In this document: positions 8,605 through 18,197 of the stretch, piece after piece | Layout: every line of letters starts with the position of its first letter | How positions within the stretch are numbered: the first letter of the stretch is position 1 | Assembly (NCBI GenBank): GCA_036496385.1 | Contig: DASXLD010000012.1 | Coordinates: 1-64,000, forward strand | Direction of reading: 5' to 3' | DNA: 64,000 nt | Source: Schlegelella_A sp036496385 | GTDB taxonomy: Bacteria; Pseudomonadota; Gammaproteobacteria; Burkholderiales; Burkholderiaceae_C | Program-made: the position numbers and the translations under genes | The notes under the pieces: model-generated | Told to the model about the DNA's origin: nothing | Database searches by the model: none | Seen by the model: the letters and a program-made list of their open reading frames with translations, nothing else

Positions 8605-9741
8605 ATGGCGACGAGAAGGTCGAGCCCTGCTTGCGCGGCCAAGGTCGTGCCGCCGCCGACGTTGATCGAGCCGATGCTCGCAAAGGCGGTCGACGCGTTG
8701 CCGGCGGCCGAGGGTTTTCTCTTCGAGCCGAAGTGGGACGGCTTTCGCGCGATCGTCTTTCGCCCCGCGCGCGGCGAGATCGCAATCCAGAGCCGCGACC
8801 TGCGGCCGCTCGACCGCTACTTCCCCGAACTCGACGAGGCACTCGTCGCCGGCCTGCCCGACGGCGCCATCGTCGATGGCGAGATCGTCGTCGTCGGCGC
8901 GGCCGGGCTCGATTTCGACGCGCTCCAGCAGCGGCTGCATCCGGCGGCCACTCGCGTCGCCCACCTGGCGGTGGCGACGCCGGCATCGTTCGTCGCCTTC
9001 GACCTGCTCGCCGCCGGCGGCAGGAGCCTCATCGAGCGGCCACAGGAGGAACGTCGCGCCGCGCTCGAGGAGCTGCTCGGCGGCGCCCGCCCTCCGCTCT
9101 ACCTGACGCCGGCAACGCGCGACGGCGAGGTCGCCGCGGAATGGCTACGCGAGTTCGAGGGCGCCGGCCTCGACGGCGTCATCGCCAAGCGGCTCGACGC
9201 GCCGTACCAGCCGGGCATGCGGACGATGCTGAAGATCAAGCACGCCCGCACGGCCGATTGCATCGTCGCGGGTTTTCGCTGGCACAAGAGCACCGAGGCG
9301 GGCGGGGCGGAAGCGATCGGCTCGCTGCTGCTCGGGCTCTACGATGACGCCGGGGTCCTCCATCACGTCGGCGTGACGTCGTCGTTCACGATGGAAACCC
9401 GCCGCCGGCTCGTCGAAGAGCTCGCGCCGTTGCGGCATGACGCGCTCGTCGGCCATCCATGGCGGCATTGGGCCGCTCGGGTCGCAGACGCCGCGCCCGG
9501 GACGATGCCGCAACGGCTGCCCGGCGCGACGAGCCGCTGGAGCGCCGGCAAGGACCTCGCCTGGCAGCCGCTTCGTCCCGAGCGCGTCTGCGAGGTCCGA
9601 TACGACCATCTCCAGGGCGACCGCTTCCGGCACGCGACGACCTTTGTCCGCTGGCGCCCCGACAAGCCGGCCGAGGCGTGCCGCTACGACCAGCTCGAGA
9701 CCGTCGCGCCGTACGCGCTGAAGAAGATCTTCAGCGTCTAG
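8605..9741 (+). CDS. ATP-dependent DNA ligase, LigC-like
   Basis: 378-aa stand-alone ATP-dependent DNA ligase. Seen: adenylation motif KWDGFR with the nucleophile Lys43, SRD motif (III-like), DGEIVVVG, EGAGLDGVIAKR (motif IV) and the KIKHARTADC motif V, followed by an OB-fold domain. It lacks the phosphoesterase and polymerase domains of LigD, and its length fits the LigC family, which in mycobacteria serves base-excision repair or backup end joining. The ATG at 8605 was chosen as the first in-frame start after the divergent AI-2E gene. Its stop overlaps the creD stop within the palindrome CTAG (9738-9741). Confidence 0.92.
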   Translation: MATRRSSPACAAKVVPPPTLIEPMLAKAVDALPAAEGFLFEPKWDGFRAIVFRPARGEIAIQSRDLRPLDRYFPELDEALVAGLPDGAIVDGEIVVVGAAGLDFDALQQRLHPAATRVAHLAVATPASFVAFDLLAAGGRSLIERPQEERRAALEELLGGARPPLYLTPATRDGEVAAEWLREFEGAGLDGVIAKRLDAPYQPGMRTMLKIKHARTADCIVAGFRWHKSTEAGGAEAIGSLLLGLYDDAGVLHHVGVTSSFTMETRRRLVEELAPLRHDALVGHPWRHWAARVADAAPGTMPQRLPGATSRWSAGKDLAWQPLRPERVCEVRYDHLQGDRFRHATTFVRWRPDKPAEACRYDQLETVAPYALKKIFSV

Positions 9742-11183
9742 CCGGCCGCGGGGACGCCCGTCGTGCGCGGCGTCGCCGCCGCATCGCCGTTCTCGGCGCG
9801 CAGCCGTGCGAAGAGGCCATACCAATCGATCCGCCGGGTCGCGATCATGAGCGCCGCGAGCACTCCGAACAGCATGATCGAGCCAAGCAGAAGCGCAGTC
9901 TGCTCGAGCTGCAGCAACGCGTAGAGCGCACCGTAGAGCGCGGCGATCGCCGCGCCGAACGCGGCGCCGGCGCGACTGCCGCGCAGGACGAAGGCGCCGT
10001 AGAAGGTGAGCAGGCCGGTGCAGGCGGCAGCGGCGGCGAGGTACGCAATCGCGAACGGAACGTGCTCGGACAGGCTGACGAGCAGCAGGAAGAAGACCGC
10101 GAGTGCAGAGCCGACGAGCAGGTACTGGATCGGATGGACCCGCAGCCGCCGCAGCACCTCGATCGCAGCGACGCCGACGAACGTCAGGGCGATGAAGAGC
10201 AGGCCGTACTTGGTCGCCCGGTCGCTCAGCACGTAGGGGCTGACCGGATCCATGAACGAGACGCCGAAGGTCTCGATGCAGGGTGGCCGGCGGCCGTCGT
10301 CACGGCCAGAGCTGGCATCGATCTCGTTGTCGTCGAGACGACAGGCCGAGGCTCCCCATGCCGCCGACTGCGGCGCCGTCGTCGCCAGCGCATTGAGCTG
10401 CCAGCGCGCCTTGAAGCCGGTCTCGCCGACCTGCCGATCGAGCGGCAGGAAGCGGCCGGCGAATGACGGGTGCGGCCAGTCCGACGCGAGCACGACCTGG
10501 GTGCTGTCGGCGACGGGAGCGAACGCCAGCTCGCCAGTGCCGACGAGTTCGACGCCGATCTCGGCGCTGAGCGGCCGGCGGGCGCCGGCGAACGACTCGG
10601 CGACATCGGCGTGGAAGCCGCGCGGATGCGCGCCGTGCAGCGTCCCCGGCAGGACGGCGACGACAGCGCCGTCGATCTGCATGGCGGCGCTGCGCACTCC
10701 ACGCGAGTCGCCGAGCGCGACGAACATGATCGGCGCCTCGCAATGCAGCCGCGAGCCGGCATGCTGCGGTTCGGGAACGAGGCTCGTTCCCTCGTTCCAG
10801 CCAGCGCGCAGGCGTGCCTTCAGGACGTAGCCGTTGACCTTGAAGATGCCGCGATAGCGCGGCTCGATGGCGACGTCGCCCTTCACCTCGAGCGTCGCCG
10901 GCGTCGCGATCAGCTTGTAGTCGCGCCGCTCGACGACGGTCTTCCGGTCCTTGCCTTCGCCCTGTGTCACCTCCCAGCTCTCGCTGCAGTCGCGCGAGAC
11001 GATCGGGCCGACCAACGTCTGCGCCGACGCCAGGCTCGCCGCGACGCTGCGCTCGGCTTCACGCAGACGCCCTTCGCGCTCGGCGACGATGCCACTCACC
11101 GACTGCAGGGCGAGCAGGAGGGCGGCGAGGACAGCCGCGAGGGCGATCGTCCTGCCGAAGAGGGGGAAGCGACGCATTGCCAT
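9738..11183 (-). CDS. creD: Inner-membrane protein CreD
   Basis: 481-aa CreD-family envelope integrity protein. One N-terminal membrane helix (residues 10-32) leads to a large periplasmic beta-rich domain (about 40-290) and then five or six helices at about 300-455. The ends of the periplasmic part (GVSFMDPVSPYVLSDRATKYG) and the following helices match the family. In Enterobacteria creD belongs to the CreBC regulon and affects envelope stress and colicin tolerance. Here no creBC is adjacent. A purine-rich AAAAAGG lies about 8 bases before the ATG. It is convergent with, and overlapping, the DNA ligase. Confidence 0.92.
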   Translation of the reverse strand: MAMRRFPLFGRTIALAAVLAALLLALQSVSGIVAEREGRLREAERSVAASLASAQTLVGPIVSRDCSESWEVTQGEGKDRKTVVERRDYKLIATPATLEVKGDVAIEPRYRGIFKVNGYVLKARLRAGWNEGTSLVPEPQHAGSRLHCEAPIMFVALGDSRGVRSAAMQIDGAVVAVLPGTLHGAHPRGFHADVAESFAGARRPLSAEIGVELVGTGELAFAPVADSTQVVLASDWPHPSFAGRFLPLDRQVGETGFKARWQLNALATTAPQSAAWGASACRLDDNEIDASSGRDDGRRPPCIETFGVSFMDPVSPYVLSDRATKYGLLFIALTFVGVAAIEVLRRLRVHPIQYLLVGSALAVFFLLLVSLSEHVPFAIAYLAAAAACTGLLTFYGAFVLRGSRAGAAFGAAIAALYGALYALLQLEQTALLLGSIMLFGVLAALMIATRRIDWYGLFARLRAENGDAAATPRTTGVPAAG

Positions 11184-11440
11184 GGCTGTGCCTTTTTCGA
11201 CGGGTTGGGTCGCCGTGTGCGACGTGGCCGCGAGGATCGATCACCGGCGCGAAGACAATACGAAGCGCGACGCGGCGAGACGGCCGGGTCGGTGAAGGGA
11301 AGGTGAAACGGGAAGCGGGCCGCAGATGCCCGCCGGTGCCAATCGATCGAATTGGCGCGCCGCCCGCCCGCTCATCGGCGCGCCCGGATCGCCCGCTCCC
11401 CATACGCTTCCCACCTGCCCACCCCTTCCTTGCCTTCGCC

Positions 11441-11728
11441 ATGACGATGTTCGGCATTCAACTGCGCAGACCCACCTTCAGCGAAGTCACCGCCGCCGCC
11501 GTCATGGCGGTCGGGCTCTGGGTCGCCGTCATCGGCCTGGCCCAAGTGAGCGGCCATGCGCTGCAGGCGAGGGATGCCGGCGCGCTGCTCGTCGTCAGCG
11601 CCTGGGGCTGCATCGGCGCCCGCCTCGGCGTCGGCATCGGCAAGGGCGGCCGCTACCTCGCCGCCCACGTCGGGATCAACGCCGTGCTGCTCGCGCTCTA
11701 CCAGGGCGCGCTCGTCCTCGCGAGCTGA
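11441..11728 (+). CDS. Small membrane protein of unknown function
   Basis: 95-aa protein that I do not recognise. It has three hydrophobic segments (roughly residues 12-32, 42-62 and 72-92) separated by short polar loops, including a glycine-rich VGIGKGGRYLAAHVG. The N-terminus MTMFGIQLRRPTF is positively charged, fitting an inside orientation. No strong ribosome-binding site is visible before the ATG, so the start is moderately sure. The protein stands alone between creD (divergent, 257 b) and the GlsB-like gene. Confidence 0.6.
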   Translation: MTMFGIQLRRPTFSEVTAAAVMAVGLWVAVIGLAQVSGHALQARDAGALLVVSAWGCIGARLGVGIGKGGRYLAAHVGINAVLLALYQGALVLAS

Positions 11729-11943
11729 TCCGACGCCCGCCGGAAGCGCCCAAACCGGCCCTCTGTAGGAAGGCGCTGACGCCGTCTAAGGATGCTTGCT
11801 CATGGGAGCCCCGTTCGGGTCCGAATAACCTAGGATCGCTTACCAGCACCGCTTCGCTGCGGCTCTGGGAAGTCAGCGCGGCCGGGCACATGCCACTTCC
11901 GGTGTGGGCAGGTCGTCCTCAACGGCTTGAACAGGGGAAGAGC

Positions 11944-12213
11944 ATGAATTTCATCATTTGGCTCGTGGTCGGTGGGCTCATCGGCTGGATCGCCAGCATG
12001 ATCATGAAGACCGACGCCCAGCAGGGCGTGATCCTGAACGTGGTCGTCGGCATCGTCGGCGCCCTGCTCGGCGGCTGGCTGCTGGCTCCCGTGTTCGGCA
12101 CCGGCACGATCAACCAGAACGATTTCAGCCTCGCGGGTCTGGGCGTCTCGCTCCTCGGCGCGATCATCCTGCTCGCGATCGTCAACCTGGTACGCCGCGG
12201 CAGCCCGCGCTGA
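11944..12213 (+). CDS. GlsB/YeaQ/YmgE family stress-response membrane protein
   Basis: 89-aa protein of the transglycosylase-associated (GlsB/YeaQ/YmgE) family. Family signature visible: GGLIGWIASMIMKTD near the N-terminus, then NVVVGIVGALLGGWL, then a final helix ending in the basic RRGSPR. Three membrane helices are expected. Members are induced by general stress or stationary phase, and their biochemical role is unknown. A good AGGGGAAG ribosome-binding site lies about 6 bases upstream. A GC-rich hairpin follows the stop. Confidence 0.92.
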   Translation: MNFIIWLVVGGLIGWIASMIMKTDAQQGVILNVVVGIVGALLGGWLLAPVFGTGTINQNDFSLAGLGVSLLGAIILLAIVNLVRRGSPR

Positions 12214-12222
12214 AGGTTCCAC

Positions 12223-12250
12223 CGGCGGCCCGGCGCGGGCCCGGCCGCCG
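12223..12250 (+). terminator. GC-rich hairpin, possible terminator
   Basis: Perfect 8-bp stem CGGCGGCC / GGCCGCCG with a 12-base loop, starting 10 bases after the stop of the GlsB-like gene. No T-tract follows, so intrinsic termination is uncertain. Confidence 0.35.
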
Positions 12251-12315
12251 ATGCCTGCCCCTGTTCGGCCTGACAATGTCTGCGGCGTCGGCACGCGCGC
12301 GGCGCGAGGGCGCTC

Positions 12316-12789
12316 ATGCCAAAGACGATCTGGGTCCTCAACGGGCCGAACCTCAATCTGCTCGGCACCCGTGAGCCGGCGATCTACGGGGCGGCCACGC
12401 TCGCCGATGTCGAGCAGGCATGCCGAGCGGCAGCGCGCCCGCACGGTATCGAGATCGACTTCCGCCAGAGCAACCACGAAGGCGAGCTGATCGATTGGCT
12501 TCACGCTGCCGGAGCTGCAGCGCCAGGCTCGGTCGCCGGCATCGTCCTCAACGCCGGCGCGTACACCCACACGTCGGTGGCGCTGCACGACGCCATCAAG
12601 GCCATCTTTCCGCCCGTGATCGAGGTTCACCTTTCCAACGTGCACGCGCGCGAGCCGTTTCGTCACCACTCGTACCTGTCGCCGGCATGCGCCGGGATCG
12701 TCGTCGGCTTCGGCGTTGCCGGCTACGCGATGGCAGTCGAAGGCCTGGCGCGCGCCGCAGCGGCGCCGCCGACAGAAGCGCGACGGTGA
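12316..12789 (+). CDS. aroQ: 3-dehydroquinate dehydratase, type II
   Basis: 157-aa type II dehydroquinase, which interconverts 3-dehydroquinate and 3-dehydroshikimate in the shikimate or quinate pathway. Seen: LNGPNLNLLGTREPAIYG with catalytic Arg19 and Tyr24, the NAGAYTHTSVAL substrate loop with its His, and EVHLSNVHAREPFRHHSYLS. All active-site residues look intact. The gene overlaps the next gene, pcaI, by GTGA. That coupling to beta-ketoadipate genes raises the possibility of a catabolic (quinate/shikimate) role rather than, or besides, aromatic biosynthesis. Confidence 0.95.
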   Translation: MPKTIWVLNGPNLNLLGTREPAIYGAATLADVEQACRAAARPHGIEIDFRQSNHEGELIDWLHAAGAAAPGSVAGIVLNAGAYTHTSVALHDAIKAIFPPVIEVHLSNVHAREPFRHHSYLSPACAGIVVGFGVAGYAMAVEGLARAAAAPPTEARR

Positions 12790-13487
12790 TCGAGAAGCAA
12801 ATCGCTTCGCTCGCCGAGGCGGTCGCCGACGTGCCTGATGGCGCGACGGTGATGATCGGCGGCTTCGGCACCGCGGGGCTGCCGAACGAGCTCGTCGACG
12901 CGCTCCTCGAGCAGGGCGCGAAGGACCTCACGATCATCAACAACAACGCCGGCAACGGCGACACCGGCCTGGCGGCGCTGCTCGCGGCGCGCCGCGTCAG
13001 GAAGATCGTCTGCTCGTTCCCGCGCCAGGCCGACAGCCACCACTTCGACCGCCTCTACCGTTCCGGCGAGCTCGAGCTTGAGCTGGTGCCGCAAGGCAAC
13101 CTCGCCGAGCGGATCCGCGCTGCCGGCGCCGGAATCGGCGGCTTCTTCACGCCGACCGGGTACGGCACCGAGCTCGCGAAGGGCAAGGAAACGCGCGAGC
13201 TCGAGGGCCGCATGTACGTCTTCGAGACGCCGCTGCACGGCGACTACGCGTTCATCAAGGCCGAGCGTGGCGACCGCTGGGGCAACCTCACCTACCGCAT
13301 GACCGCGCGTAACTTCGGCCCGGTGATGGCGATCGCGGCGAAGACGACGATCGCGACCGTGCACGAAATCGTCCCGCTCGGCGGTCTCGACCCGGAATGC
13401 GTCGTCACGCCGGGGATCTTCGTGCAGCGGGTCGTCCGCATCGACCGCCTCGCGACGAGCGCCGGCGGCTTTCGCCAGCAGGCATGA
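12786..13487 (+). CDS. pcaI: 3-oxoacid (3-oxoadipate) CoA-transferase, subunit A
   Basis: 233-aa alpha subunit of a family I CoA-transferase. Seen: the glycine-rich MIGGFGTAGLPNELVDAL, the INNNAGNGD loop, the GNLAERIRAAGAGIGGFFTPTG block and FVQRVVRI at the C-terminus. With subunit B it would move CoA from succinyl-CoA to 3-oxoadipate. The specificity call rests on the pcaF thiolase downstream; acetoacetate (SCOT-type) is the main alternative. The start is GTG at 12786, inside the aroQ stop (4-base overlap), in keeping with translational coupling. Confidence 0.88.
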   Translation: MIEKQIASLAEAVADVPDGATVMIGGFGTAGLPNELVDALLEQGAKDLTIINNNAGNGDTGLAALLAARRVRKIVCSFPRQADSHHFDRLYRSGELELELVPQGNLAERIRAAGAGIGGFFTPTGYGTELAKGKETRELEGRMYVFETPLHGDYAFIKAERGDRWGNLTYRMTARNFGPVMAIAAKTTIATVHEIVPLGGLDPECVVTPGIFVQRVVRIDRLATSAGGFRQQA

Positions 13488-13497
13488 GAAGCGAGCG

Positions 13498-14153
13498 ATG
13501 AACGAACGGAGATGGAGCCGCGCCGAGATGGCCGCACGCGTCGCACGCGATATTCCGGACGGCGCGGTCGTCAACCTCGGCATCGGCTTGCCGACGCTGG
13601 TCGCCAACCACCTGCCGGAGGGACGCGAAGTCGTCCTGCACAGCGAGAACGGCATCATCGGCATGGGCCCGGCGCCGCGTGAAGGCGACGAGGACTTCGA
13701 CCTCATCAACGCCGGCAAACAGCCCGTCACGCTGCTGCCGGGCGGCTCGTTCTTCCACCATGCCGACAGCTTCGCGATGATGCGCGGCGGCCATCTCGAC
13801 GTCTGCGTGCTCGGCGCGTTCCAGGTCTCGGCGCACGGCGACCTCGCCAACTGGCACACCGGCGCTGCCGACGCGATTCCCGCGGTCGGCGGCGCGATGG
13901 ACCTCGCGATCGGCGCCAAGAAGACATACGTCATGATGGAGCACACGACCAAAGGCGGCGAGGCGAAGATCGTCGCGCGCTGCAGCTACCCGCTCACGGG
14001 GATCGGCTGCGTGGCGCGGATCTACACCGACCTTGCGGTGATCGACGTCGGCCCGGACGGGCTCGTCCTCGTCGAGATGGTCGAAGGAATGCCCTTCGAC
14101 GCACTGCAGGCCAAGACCGGCGCGCCGATCGCGCGTGCCGCAGGAGCGAGACC

Positions 14154-14157
<4 letters not shown>
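13498..14157 (+). CDS. pcaJ: 3-oxoacid (3-oxoadipate) CoA-transferase, subunit B
   Basis: 219-aa beta subunit of the family I CoA-transferase. The catalytic glutamate that forms the enzyme-CoA thioester is Glu50 in SENGIIGMGP. GIGLPTLVA and the MMEHTTKGG loop are also typical. It starts 10 bases after pcaI and overlaps the thiolase gene by ATGA (14154-14157), so the four genes aroQ-pcaI-pcaJ-pcaF form one tight operon. The same specificity caveat applies as for subunit A. Confidence 0.9.
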
Positions 14158-15362
<1,205 letters not shown>

Positions 15363-15377
15363 CGACGCCGCGCGGCA

Positions 15378-15406
15378 CAACGTTTGCCCAAGCTAGGTTC
15401 AACGTT
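15378..15406 (+). promoter_or_regulatory. Twin CAACGTT elements, possible operator or promoter
   Basis: The heptamer CAACGTT occurs at 15378-15384 and 15400-15406, exactly 22 bases apart (two helical turns), 14 bases before the ATG of the acidic protein. The core AACGTT is itself palindromic. The arrangement suits a dimeric regulator or an alternative sigma factor, but no binding protein can be named. Confidence 0.3.
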
Positions 15407-15420
15407 CTCGGAGCGAAGCC

Positions 15421-15801
15421 ATGTCCCAAAGCAGCATCCTCGGCGGCGATCGTGCGCCCCAGCAAGCCCGCGGCCGCGACGACGAGACGCTCGGTCCGAG
15501 CGACACCTCCGACAGCGGCAGCGACGTCAAGGGAGCGACGCGGCTGAAGACCGACACTCCCGAAGGCGACCTCGGCGGAGCCACTCCGGTCGACGTCGAC
15601 AGCGATACCGATTCGATGGGCACCGGCGAGCGCGCGGAGGCCGTTCCCGAGGGCGCCCGCGACGGCGCCGACATCGCTCCGGATCGGATCGCGCGCTCGA
15701 AGGACGCGCTCGATTCGGCCGAGTCGATCACCGGCAACGACGACACGATCGAGTCCCTTGCCGACGAATCGGCCGACGAGGACCAGGACGAAGACCTCTG
15801 A
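15421..15801 (+). CDS. Acidic, intrinsically disordered conserved hypothetical protein
   Basis: 126-aa strongly acidic protein with no predicted globular core, rich in Asp, Glu, Ser and Gly. It contains LGPSDTSDSGSDVKG and a DSDTDSMGTGERA segment, a pattern I recall from short conserved proteobacterial proteins that databases often label chemotaxis protein without support. There is no signal peptide or Cys. A GGAG lies 7-8 bases before the ATG. It lies 58 bases after pcaF but probably has its own promoter. Its function is unknown. Confidence 0.7.
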   Translation: MSQSSILGGDRAPQQARGRDDETLGPSDTSDSGSDVKGATRLKTDTPEGDLGGATPVDVDSDTDSMGTGERAEAVPEGARDGADIAPDRIARSKDALDSAESITGNDDTIESLADESADEDQDEDL

Positions 15802-15813
15802 GAGACGCGGCTT

Positions 15814-16509
15814 TCAGGCGAGCGGCTGCGCGTCGCGAAGTTGTGTCCGCAAGCGGGAGATATCGGCCGACAGACGCCCCGCGACGAGGCCGACGATCTC
15901 GAAGCCGAACGCCGGATTCTGGTAGTACAACTCGCGAAGAGTCGCCTGGTTGATGCTGAGCAAGGTGCAGTCCTCGGCGCAGCGCGCGCTTAGCGTTCGC
16001 GTGCGCTCAGGCAAAAAGAAGGCGATCTCGCCGAACATCTGGCCCGGCCCGAAGCTTCCGCCGCTCTCCGGAAACTCGATCCGGCCTTCGACGAGGATGT
16101 AGAGGTGGTCGGCCTCGTCGCCCTGGCGGAACAGGATGTCGCCGGCCTTCTTCCGGCTCTGCTTCATGTAGGGCCTCAGCCAGAGCCCCGACCGGTCGGC
16201 GCTGCGCGTCGCCTTGTGCACCCGCCGCGTCAGCCGCGTCATCTCGACCAGCCGTACGCAGTTGATCGGCAGCAGCACGCCGTGCATCAGTGCCATCACC
16301 GGCGCCGGAAGCAAAACGCCGTAAGTCAGAAAGCCGATGTTGCTGAGGACACCGAACCAGCGCAGCGGCACCATCGTCTTGACGAACGAGCTGCTGATCG
16401 TGAAGCCTGCGCCGACAGCGGCGGCGCACAGGGAGAGGATCTGGATCGGCGAGGAGAACTGGCCCGCCAGGAATGCGCTCACCTGCGCGGCGATCTGCTG
16501 AATGGACAC
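15814..16509 (-). CDS. Membrane-anchored cyclic-nucleotide-binding protein (Popeye-like architecture)
   Basis: 231-aa protein. Two or three hydrophobic helices (about residues 22-40, 46-66 and possibly 68-84) precede a cyclic-nucleotide-binding domain (about 110-215). The domain carries GDEADHLYILVEGRIEF and a phosphate-binding cassette starting FGEIAFF followed by an Arg, so ligand binding looks possible. There is no DNA-binding helix-turn-helix and no catalytic output domain. The order of short helices then a cNMP domain resembles the Popeye family. The start is GTG at 16509 with AAGG upstream. The protein is likely a membrane sensor or scaffold, but its partner is unknown. Confidence 0.8.
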   Translation of the reverse strand: MSIQQIAAQVSAFLAGQFSSPIQILSLCAAAVGAGFTISSSFVKTMVPLRWFGVLSNIGFLTYGVLLPAPVMALMHGVLLPINCVRLVEMTRLTRRVHKATRSADRSGLWLRPYMKQSRKKAGDILFRQGDEADHLYILVEGRIEFPESGGSFGPGQMFGEIAFFLPERTRTLSARCAEDCTLLSINQATLRELYYQNPAFGFEIVGLVAGRLSADISRLRTQLRDAQPLA

Positions 16510-16611
16510 TGGGCACCTTCCCGTGGCGATGCGTCAGGGTCCCATTCTCGACGACGCGCGGCGCGATTCCGCGCCTCGGCGCCACTTCCGACGGATGGCC
16601 GGCGGTCGGGG

Positions 16612-17232
16612 CTAGACGTCGACGAAGCCGGCGCGCAGCGCCTTGGCGACCGCGTGCGCGCGCGACTGCGCCTGCAGCTTGGCGATGATCTGGGCGACGT
16701 GGAACTTGGCGGTGTGTGCCGAGATCCCGAGCGCGCCGCCGATCTCGCGGTTGCCGAGCCCGTTGCTCATCGCCGCGAGGACCTGGCGCTCGCGCGGCGT
16801 CAACGCCTCGAAGCCCGGCGGCGCACCGCGCCGCTCGCCGACGCGCTCGTAGCGAAGCGCCTCGGCAGCGAAGGCCCGCGACGTCGCGACGAGGCCGGCG
16901 CGCGCGGCGCGCGCGGCGCCGGCGATCGCCGCCGGCGAGGCGCCGCGCGGCAGCACCGAGCAGCCGTCGATCAGCCACTCGCCGACGCGCTCGTCGCCGG
17001 CAGCCGCAAGGACGATCGTCTGCGGGCCGCTGCCGGCGAGCGCGTCGAGCTCGGCATCGCCAGCAGCGCCGGCGTCGACGATGACGATCTCGGCACCGCC
17101 GTAGCCGGCCTCGGCGAGCTCGGCGAACGTCGCCGCGGCGCGGACGACGTCGAAGTCGCCCTGCGCGACGAGCCCGTCGGCGATGCCGGCCCGCACCAGC
17201 GGCGACGGTGCAGCGATCGCGATCCGCAGCAT
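16612..17232 (-). CDS. LuxR-type response regulator with atypical receiver
   Basis: 206-aa regulator of NarL/FixJ layout. A receiver-like domain occupies about residues 1-115 and a LuxR helix-turn-helix about 140-205 (LTPRERQVLAAMSNG, then EIGGALGISAHTAKFHV). The putative phospho-site Asp53 (IVIVDAG) is present, but the acidic pair normally found near residue 8 is replaced by Ala/Pro (IAAPSPLVRAG), so standard Mg2+-dependent phosphorylation is doubtful. The start at 17232 is supported by GGGAG 8 bases upstream. It follows the HtrA-like gene by 20 bases in the same direction. No cognate kinase is adjacent. Confidence 0.85.
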   Translation of the reverse strand: MLRIAIAAPSPLVRAGIADGLVAQGDFDVVRAAATFAELAEAGYGGAEIVIVDAGAAGDAELDALAGSGPQTIVLAAAGDERVGEWLIDGCSVLPRGASPAAIAGAARAARAGLVATSRAFAAEALRYERVGERRGAPPGFEALTPRERQVLAAMSNGLGNREIGGALGISAHTAKFHVAQIIAKLQAQSRAHAVAKALRAGFVDV

Positions 17233-17252
17233 CGGCAAGGCTCCCTTCGGCG

Positions 17253-18197
17253 TCAGCGGCAGCTTCGCTCGCCCGGCCACTCGCCGACCTCGGCGCGCAG
17301 GTCGAGCGGCGCACCGCCGCGCAGGATGCCGAGCGTGACGCTACGGCCGACATGCGACGCCAGCGCCTGGCGAAGCTCGCGAAGGTTCGCGGCGGCGCTC
17401 TCGGCGGCGCGGACGATGATGTCGCCGATCCGCACGCCGGCGCGCTCGGCCGGTCCGCCGGCGGCGAGCGAGGTGACGAGCAGACCGCTCTGCCCGGCTT
17501 CGAGGGTCGCGCCCCCGGCCTCGGCGAGCGGCACCGCCTGCGCGCCGATGCCGAGCCATGGCCGCGCGACGCGGCCGTTGGCGAGCAGCGCATCGACGAC
17601 GCGGGCGACGGTCGACGCCGGAACGACGATGCCGTAGCTGCGCGAAAGCGCCGCGGTCGCGACGCCGACGAGGGCGCCCGACGCGTCCGCCACCGGCGCG
17701 CCCGAGAGACCGTCGTAGACGCCGCCGTCGAGGCGGACGAGGCGATCGACCGAGCCGCCGAGCCAGGTCTGCCACGCGCCACCGACGCGGTTGACGATGC
17801 CGGCGCTGGCGATCGCATCGCCTTCGCCGCTGCGGCCGACGACGATCGCGGTCTGCCCGGCGCGTAGCGCCGACGCATCGCCGGGCACGAGCGGCGTCAG
17901 CGCACCGGCATCGGCAAGGCGAAACAGCGCCAGGTCGGTCGCCGAGTCGATGCCGACCAGCGTCGCGGCGAGCTGCGTGCCGCCCGCGGCGACGAGCGTC
18001 ACCGCTGCCGGCGTGCGCCGAAAGACATGGGCAGCGGTGACGACGAGGCCGGCGCGCCAGACGGCGCCCGACGCGACGGTGTGGCGGCGGCCGAGAACGG
18101 CGACCGTCGACGCGCCGATGTCGTCGACGATTGCCGCGATGCGGTCGGAGTGGGCGCGCAGCGCGTCGCCGGTGCTGGCTTGGGCGGGAGTGTTCAT
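17253..18197 (-). CDS. HtrA/DegP-like S1C serine protease with PDZ domain, no signal peptide
   Basis: 314-aa trypsin-fold protease with a complete apparent triad: His57 (TAAHVF), Asp88 (SATDLALF) and Ser165 (DGLSGAPV, a variant of GNSGGPL). A PDZ domain covers about residues 215-305 (GPAERAGVRIGDIIV). The N-terminus MNTPAQASTGDALRAHSDR lacks a hydrophobic signal, unlike periplasmic DegP/DegQ, so the protein may be cytoplasmic. It lies in an operon with the LuxR-type regulator downstream and is divergent from the ABC exporter with 273 bases between. Confidence 0.85.
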   Translation of the reverse strand: MNTPAQASTGDALRAHSDRIAAIVDDIGASTVAVLGRRHTVASGAVWRAGLVVTAAHVFRRTPAAVTLVAAGGTQLAATLVGIDSATDLALFRLADAGALTPLVPGDASALRAGQTAIVVGRSGEGDAIASAGIVNRVGGAWQTWLGGSVDRLVRLDGGVYDGLSGAPVADASGALVGVATAALSRSYGIVVPASTVARVVDALLANGRVARPWLGIGAQAVPLAEAGGATLEAGQSGLLVTSLAAGGPAERAGVRIGDIIVRAAESAAANLRELRQALASHVGRSVTLGILRGGAPLDLRAEVGEWPGERSCR

